This document shows, one piece after another, positions 12,935 to 16,600 of a stretch of 16,600 bases of DNA (the stretch's first letter is position 1; every line of letters begins with the position of its first letter). The position numbers and the translations under genes were made by a program. The notes under the pieces were generated by a model, which saw nothing but the letters and a program-made list of their open reading frames with translations, ran no database searches and was not told the DNA's origin. The stretch is from Pseudomonadota bacterium (lineage in GTDB: Bacteria; Pseudomonadota; Gammaproteobacteria; Xanthomonadales; Xanthomonadaceae), in assembly GCA_025355485.1 (NCBI GenBank), contig JANXZP010000028.1, positions 1-16,600 on the forward strand, written 5' to 3'.

Positions 12935-15900
12935 TCATGCGGCCCCCGCCAGGCGCGCGGCTTCGGCCAGATCGACCGACACCAGCCGCGACACGCCGGG
13001 CTCGCGCATGGTCACGCCGGACAACTGCTGCGCGGCCTGCATGGTGCCCTTGTTGTGGGTCACGAACAGGAACTGCACCTGCGCCGACATCTCGGTGACC
13101 ATGTTACAGAATCGCTCGACGTTTGCCTCGTCCAGCGGCGCATCGACCTCGTCGAGCAGGCAGAACGGCGCCGGATTGAGCCTGAAGATCGCGAACACCA
13201 GCGCCACGGCGGTCATCGCCTTCTCGCCGCCCGAAAGCAGCGAGATGTTCGACACGCGTTTGCCCGGCGGGCGCGCCATCAGGGTCACACCAGTGTCGAG
13301 CAGATCCTCGCCGGTGAGTTCGAGGTAGGCGTGGCCGCCGCCGAACAGGCGCGGATACAGTTCCTGCACGCCGGCGTTGACGCGATCGAAGGTGTCCTTG
13401 AAACGGCCGCGGGTTTCGCGATCGATCTTGCGGATGGCGGCTTCGAGCGTGTCGAGCGCGCTGGTCAGGTCGTCGTTCTGCGCGTCCAGATATTGCTTGC
13501 GTTCGGATTGTTCGCCGTATTCCTGGATCGCCGCGAGGTTCACCGGTTCGAGCCGGCGGATGCGTGCGTCCAGGTCGGTCAGCGCCTTCTGCGCGGCATC
13601 GACATCGGCTTCAGCCGGCAACGATTCCAGTACGACGGCCAACTCGAGCCCTGCAGTGGCAATCGCCTGCGCGAGCTGCTCGGCTTTGTCCGCGGTCCGC
13701 TGTTCGTCGAGCTGCCGGCGCGTCATCGCCTCGCGCTGGGCGAGCGCCTGCTGGTCGCGCTGCTGGCGGGTCTGCTCGTGCGCGCGCAATTCGGCATCGA
13801 TTTCCTCGAGCGCGGTGCGCGCGACGGCGAGGTCCTTCTCGACCACGATGCGCTGCTCGAGGCTGGCCTGGCGCGCACTTTCCAGTGCCTGCACCGGCGC
13901 ATCGCCATCGGCGAGTTGCGCGCCCAATTCATGCAGTCGGCCCTGCAACTGCGCGCGTTGGGTGCCCATGCGCTCGAGCGCCTGTTCCAGCGCGAGGATG
14001 CGCGCGCGTTGCGATTCGAGCGTCAGCGCGGTGCGATGCGCGATGTCGCGGGCTTCGCGCGCGGCATTGCGTTCCGCGTCGAGTTGGCGTGCCCGATCGA
14101 TGCGTTCGTCTTCCAATCGCCGGCGCAAGGTTTCGTGCTCGCCCATGCCTGCGATCGCAATTTCAAGCCGTGCGCGTGCTTCGCCGGCGCCGTCGTGGGT
14201 CTGTTGCATCGCCTGCGCGAGTTGCGCAAGTTCGGCATCGAGTTGCTGGGTGCGCGTACTGGCCGATTCCAGCCGGCCCTGCTGGCTCTGCAACTGGCCC
14301 GCGAGTTCGGCGACATTGCGATGTCCCAGGTATAGCGTGCGCTGCGCGTCTTCGCGTTGTTGTTCGGCTTCGCGCAGCTGCGATTGCATCGCGGCCTGCG
14401 CTTCGACCAGCACCGACTCGCGCTGCACGAGCGTTGCGATCTCGGCGCGCAATTGCTGGATCTCGCGTTCGCGCAACAAGGTGCCGTGCTGCGCCTCGCC
14501 GCTGCGCAGCACGCGCGCCCATCCAGCGCCCAGCCATTCTCCGGAACGGGTGACGATCGCTGCTCCGTCGGCGAGCATGGGCAGCATCGCCTGCGCCGCG
14601 TGGATGTCCTCGGCGCACAGCACGCGCGACAGCAATTTGCGAACCGCGAGCGGTCCCTGCACCTGTGCGGCCAGCGATGCAGCCGGCGCATCGAGGGCGC
14701 CGTCGGCGGCTTCCATCAACGCGATCCGGCCATCCGCGAGCTGCGTCAGCGCAGGCAGGTGCGCGGCGATGCCATCGGTCGTCACTGCTTCGAGCAGTCG
14801 CCCGAGCACGGTTTCCACTGCGGTTTCCCATCCGTTCGCGACCTGCAGGCGTTCGCCCAGGCGAGTGGCTGAATCGAGTCCCAGCTGCTTGAGCCATTCG
14901 CGGCCGGCACCTGATTCCTGTCCGAGTGCGGCGTGCTGCAGGGTTTCCAGCGACCCGAGCTTGCCGCGCGAGGATTGCAACTGTTGGCGCAACGCGGCCA
15001 GTTCGGCCTGTTGTTGGCGTTCGGACGTTTGCAAGTCGACGAGTGCCTGTTTGCGCGCTTCGAGCTGCGCGTTGTGCGCATCGAGTTCGGCGCGTTGCGC
15101 GTCGTGGGTCGCGCGCAACTGGTTCAACGCATCGCCGAGCGCGGCCAGGTCCAGGCCAGCGCGCTCGTTGTCGAGCGCATCGCGACGGCGCGAGGCTTCC
15201 AGCGACTGGCGATCCAGGTAATCGATGCGCGTACGTTCGACCTCGGCGGCACGCGCCACTTCGGCATGCGCAGCGATGCAAGTGTCCCAACGCTGCTGCC
15301 AGTCCGCCAGCGCGGCTTCGGCGGCACGCAACGCGTCCTGGTGGATCGCATCGTGTTGCGCCTGTTCGTGCAGGGACGGCTCGGCCTCGGCGATCGCGGC
15401 GCGCAGGGTTTGCAGTTGCGATTCGTCGCCCTCGATCAGGCCTGCGAGTTCGGCCTGCGCGGCTTGCGCTTCGCTGCGCGCCTGTTCAAGACGCTGGCAC
15501 AATTCGCGCTGGTGCTGGATCTGTTGCTCGATGCGCGCGATCTCGCCGCCGACGCGATACACCGCCGATTGCGCGTGGTTCAGGCGTTCGCCTGCTTCGC
15601 CGTGGCGGCCACGACCGGATTCGATCTGCGCCTCAGCCTGGCGCTGGTCCGCGAGCAACGACTGCAATTTCGTTTCGTCGCGCGCAAGATCCGCTCGCAG
15701 TGCAGTCAGTTCGCCGTCGAGCCTGCGGTATTCGAGCGCGCGCAACTGCGCTTCGCGATGGACGTAGTCGAGTTTCAACTTCTGGTACTGCTCGGCCGCG
15801 CGCGCCTGCCGGCGCAGGTGTTCGATCTGCTTGCCGACTTCCTCGCGCAGGTCCTTCAGCCGGTCCAGGTTCTCGCGCGTGTGGCGGATGCGGGTTTCGG

Positions 15901-16438
15901 TTTCCTTGCGGCGCTCCTTGTACTTGGAGATGCCGGCCGCTTCCTCCAGGTAGGTGCGCAGTTCCTCGGGTTTCGCCTCGATGATCTGCGAGATCATCCC
16001 CTGCTCGATGATCGAATAGCTGCGCGGCCCCAGGCCGGTGCCGAGGAACAGATCGGTGATGTCGCGCCGGCGGCAACGCGCGCCATTGAGATAATAATTC
16101 GATTGACTATCGCGACCGACTGTTCGCTTGACCGAAATTTCTGCGAAGCGTGCGTATTCGCCACCGATGGCGCCATCGGAATTGTCGAACACCAGTTCCA
16201 CGGTCGCCTGGCTGACCGGCTTGCGGGTAGACGAACCGGAAAAAATCACATCGGTAAGCGAATCGCCGCGCAAACGACTTGCCGAACTCTCGCCCATCAC
16301 CCAGCGCACGGCGTCGATGATGTTGGACTTGCCACAACCGTTCGGACCGACCACGCCGGTCATGTTGGTGGGCAGGTGCAGGACCGTGGGGTCCACGAAG
16401 GATTTGAAGCCGGACAGCTTGATGGTCGAAAGGCGCAT
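12935..16438 (-). CDS. smc: Chromosome segregation protein Smc (condensin ATPase)
   Basis: The protein has 1,167 residues, the normal Smc length. It is the core ATPase of bacterial condensin (with ScpA and ScpB, not in this window) and organises and segregates the chromosome. Landmarks are the Walker A motif GPNGCGKSN (31-39), two long coiled-coil arms (about 165-510 and 655-1010, rich in Gln/Glu/Ala/Leu/Arg), and the hinge (about 515-655; REWLKQLGLDS to AIVTRSGEWLG). The C-terminal head has the signature LLSGGEKAM (near 1068) and Walker B CLLDEVDAPLDE (1094-1097 core). The ATG at 16438 gives the family N-terminus MRLSTIKLSGFKSFVDP. A TTG at 16447 would add three residues. Neither has a good ribosome site. 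Having Smc rather than MukB fits a gammaproteobacterium outside the enterics. The upstream neighbour is a BolA-family gene. Confidence 0.97.
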   Translation of the reverse strand: MRLSTIKLSGFKSFVDPTVLHLPTNMTGVVGPNGCGKSNIIDAVRWVMGESSASRLRGDSLTDVIFSGSSTRKPVSQATVELVFDNSDGAIGGEYARFAEISVKRTVGRDSQSNYYLNGARCRRRDITDLFLGTGLGPRSYSIIEQGMISQIIEAKPEELRTYLEEAAGISKYKERRKETETRIRHTRENLDRLKDLREEVGKQIEHLRRQARAAEQYQKLKLDYVHREAQLRALEYRRLDGELTALRADLARDETKLQSLLADQRQAEAQIESGRGRHGEAGERLNHAQSAVYRVGGEIARIEQQIQHQRELCQRLEQARSEAQAAQAELAGLIEGDESQLQTLRAAIAEAEPSLHEQAQHDAIHQDALRAAEAALADWQQRWDTCIAAHAEVARAAEVERTRIDYLDRQSLEASRRRDALDNERAGLDLAALGDALNQLRATHDAQRAELDAHNAQLEARKQALVDLQTSERQQQAELAALRQQLQSSRGKLGSLETLQHAALGQESGAGREWLKQLGLDSATRLGERLQVANGWETAVETVLGRLLEAVTTDGIAAHLPALTQLADGRIALMEAADGALDAPAASLAAQVQGPLAVRKLLSRVLCAEDIHAAQAMLPMLADGAAIVTRSGEWLGAGWARVLRSGEAQHGTLLREREIQQLRAEIATLVQRESVLVEAQAAMQSQLREAEQQREDAQRTLYLGHRNVAELAGQLQSQQGRLESASTRTQQLDAELAQLAQAMQQTHDGAGEARARLEIAIAGMGEHETLRRRLEDERIDRARQLDAERNAAREARDIAHRTALTLESQRARILALEQALERMGTQRAQLQGRLHELGAQLADGDAPVQALESARQASLEQRIVVEKDLAVARTALEEIDAELRAHEQTRQQRDQQALAQREAMTRRQLDEQRTADKAEQLAQAIATAGLELAVVLESLPAEADVDAAQKALTDLDARIRRLEPVNLAAIQEYGEQSERKQYLDAQNDDLTSALDTLEAAIRKIDRETRGRFKDTFDRVNAGVQELYPRLFGGGHAYLELTGEDLLDTGVTLMARPPGKRVSNISLLSGGEKAMTAVALVFAIFRLNPAPFCLLDEVDAPLDEANVERFCNMVTEMSAQVQFLFVTHNKGTMQAAQQLSGVTMREPGVSRLVSVDLAEAARLAGAA

Positions 16439-16518
16439 GGCAACCAATTGAGTGGGCGAAGTTCACCCAAGTACTTGATTCGAAAGGATAGCCGCGCAGG
16501 TTCACGCTGCCTTGGGGA

Positions 16519-16524
16519 AGTATA
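16519..16524 (-). promoter_or_regulatory. Candidate -10 element of the smc cluster
   Basis: TATACT on the minus strand lies in the 96-bp gap between the BolA-family stop and the smc ATG. The predicted transcript start is near 16512, giving a leader of about 74 nt. No convincing -35 hexamer is seen. It could drive smc-zipA-ligA-epmA as a unit. Confidence 0.4.
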
Positions 16525-16534
16525 ACCGCTGCGG

Positions 16535-16600
16535 CTAGCCCGGTGCCGATGCTTTTATCGACAGGGCATGGATATCGGTCTGCATCAGCTCGCCCACGGC
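16535..16600 (-). CDS. BolA/IbaG-family protein, C-terminal end (runs off window)
   Basis: The last 21 codons and a TAG stop are visible; the gene enters from the right edge. The translation AVGELMQTDIHALSIKASAPG matches the C-terminal helix and strand of BolA-like proteins. It is close to the IbaG ending (PLMEYI...RIHAVSIKAYTP) and includes the conserved histidine in IHALSIKA that contributes to Fe-S or glutaredoxin partner binding. Family members are short (about 80-105 residues), so a fifth to a quarter is seen. BolA proteins pair with monothiol glutaredoxins in iron-sulphur homeostasis and affect morphology. With so little sequence, BolA and IbaG subtypes cannot be separated. Confidence 0.7.
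   Translation of the reverse strand, partial: AVGELMQTDIHALSIKASAPG

Noticed and set aside
12056..14335. 759-codon plus-strand open frame opposite zipA/smc
   Set aside because: Translation is low-complexity Arg/Ala/His/Gln-rich with no family resemblance, and it lies antisense to clear smc and zipA motifs. High GC makes such open frames common.
13377..16525. Two further long plus-strand frames (614 and 530 codons) opposite smc
   Set aside because: They mirror the repetitive coiled-coil codons of smc and are Ser/Arg/Ala- or Leu/Arg-rich shadows.

Overview
The window is high-GC, gene-dense DNA with every convincing gene on the minus strand. The protein sequences point to a gammaproteobacterium of the Xanthomonadales/Rhodanobacteraceae type. 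Supporting signs are a GyrA with Gln at position 83, an extra-long LigA, a canonical Smc rather than MukB, a DUF3011 protein, and the mtnA-gyrA and smc-zipA-ligA neighbourhoods. This placement is inferred from protein character; no search was run.

In transcription order (right to left), the last 22 codons of a BolA/IbaG-family gene (16535-16600) are followed by a chromosome-maintenance and division cluster. This is smc (chromosome condensation), zipA (FtsZ tether of the divisome), ligA (NAD-dependent DNA ligase) and epmA (EF-P lysyl modification). zipA and ligA are 7 nt apart and ligA and epmA overlap, so these genes are probably translated from one message. After a 173-nt spacer with a candidate promoter and a dyad comes a secreted protein with three DUF3011 repeats, which ends in a hairpin terminator. 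mtnA (methionine salvage) and gyrA (DNA gyrase subunit A) follow, each with its own candidate -10 element. gyrA also has a strong leader hairpin.

The accessory-looking part is 1-3796. Starting 28 nt after gyrA there is an exported trypsin-like (HtrA/S1C-type) serine protease with an intact His-Asp-Ser triad and about four PDZ-like modules. Its stop overlaps, as GTGA, the start of a second exported protein. That protein keeps the trypsin-like framework but has lost all three catalytic residues: His to Arg, Asp to Gly, and the GNSGG loop deleted. I read it as a pseudoprotease made in a fixed ratio with its active neighbour. After a 135-nt regulatory spacer comes the lipoprotein N-terminus of a bacterial alpha-2-macroglobulin, a periplasmic protease trap, which runs off the left edge. 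Protease, dead protease and protease trap therefore lie side by side. This is the most unusual part of the window and the best candidate for an undescribed envelope-proteolysis module. The functional link is inference.

There are no tRNA, rRNA, CRISPR or insertion-sequence features that I can support, and no gene-free stretch reaches 300 bases. The many long plus-strand open frames opposite smc, gyrA, ligA and the protease are high-GC shadows.
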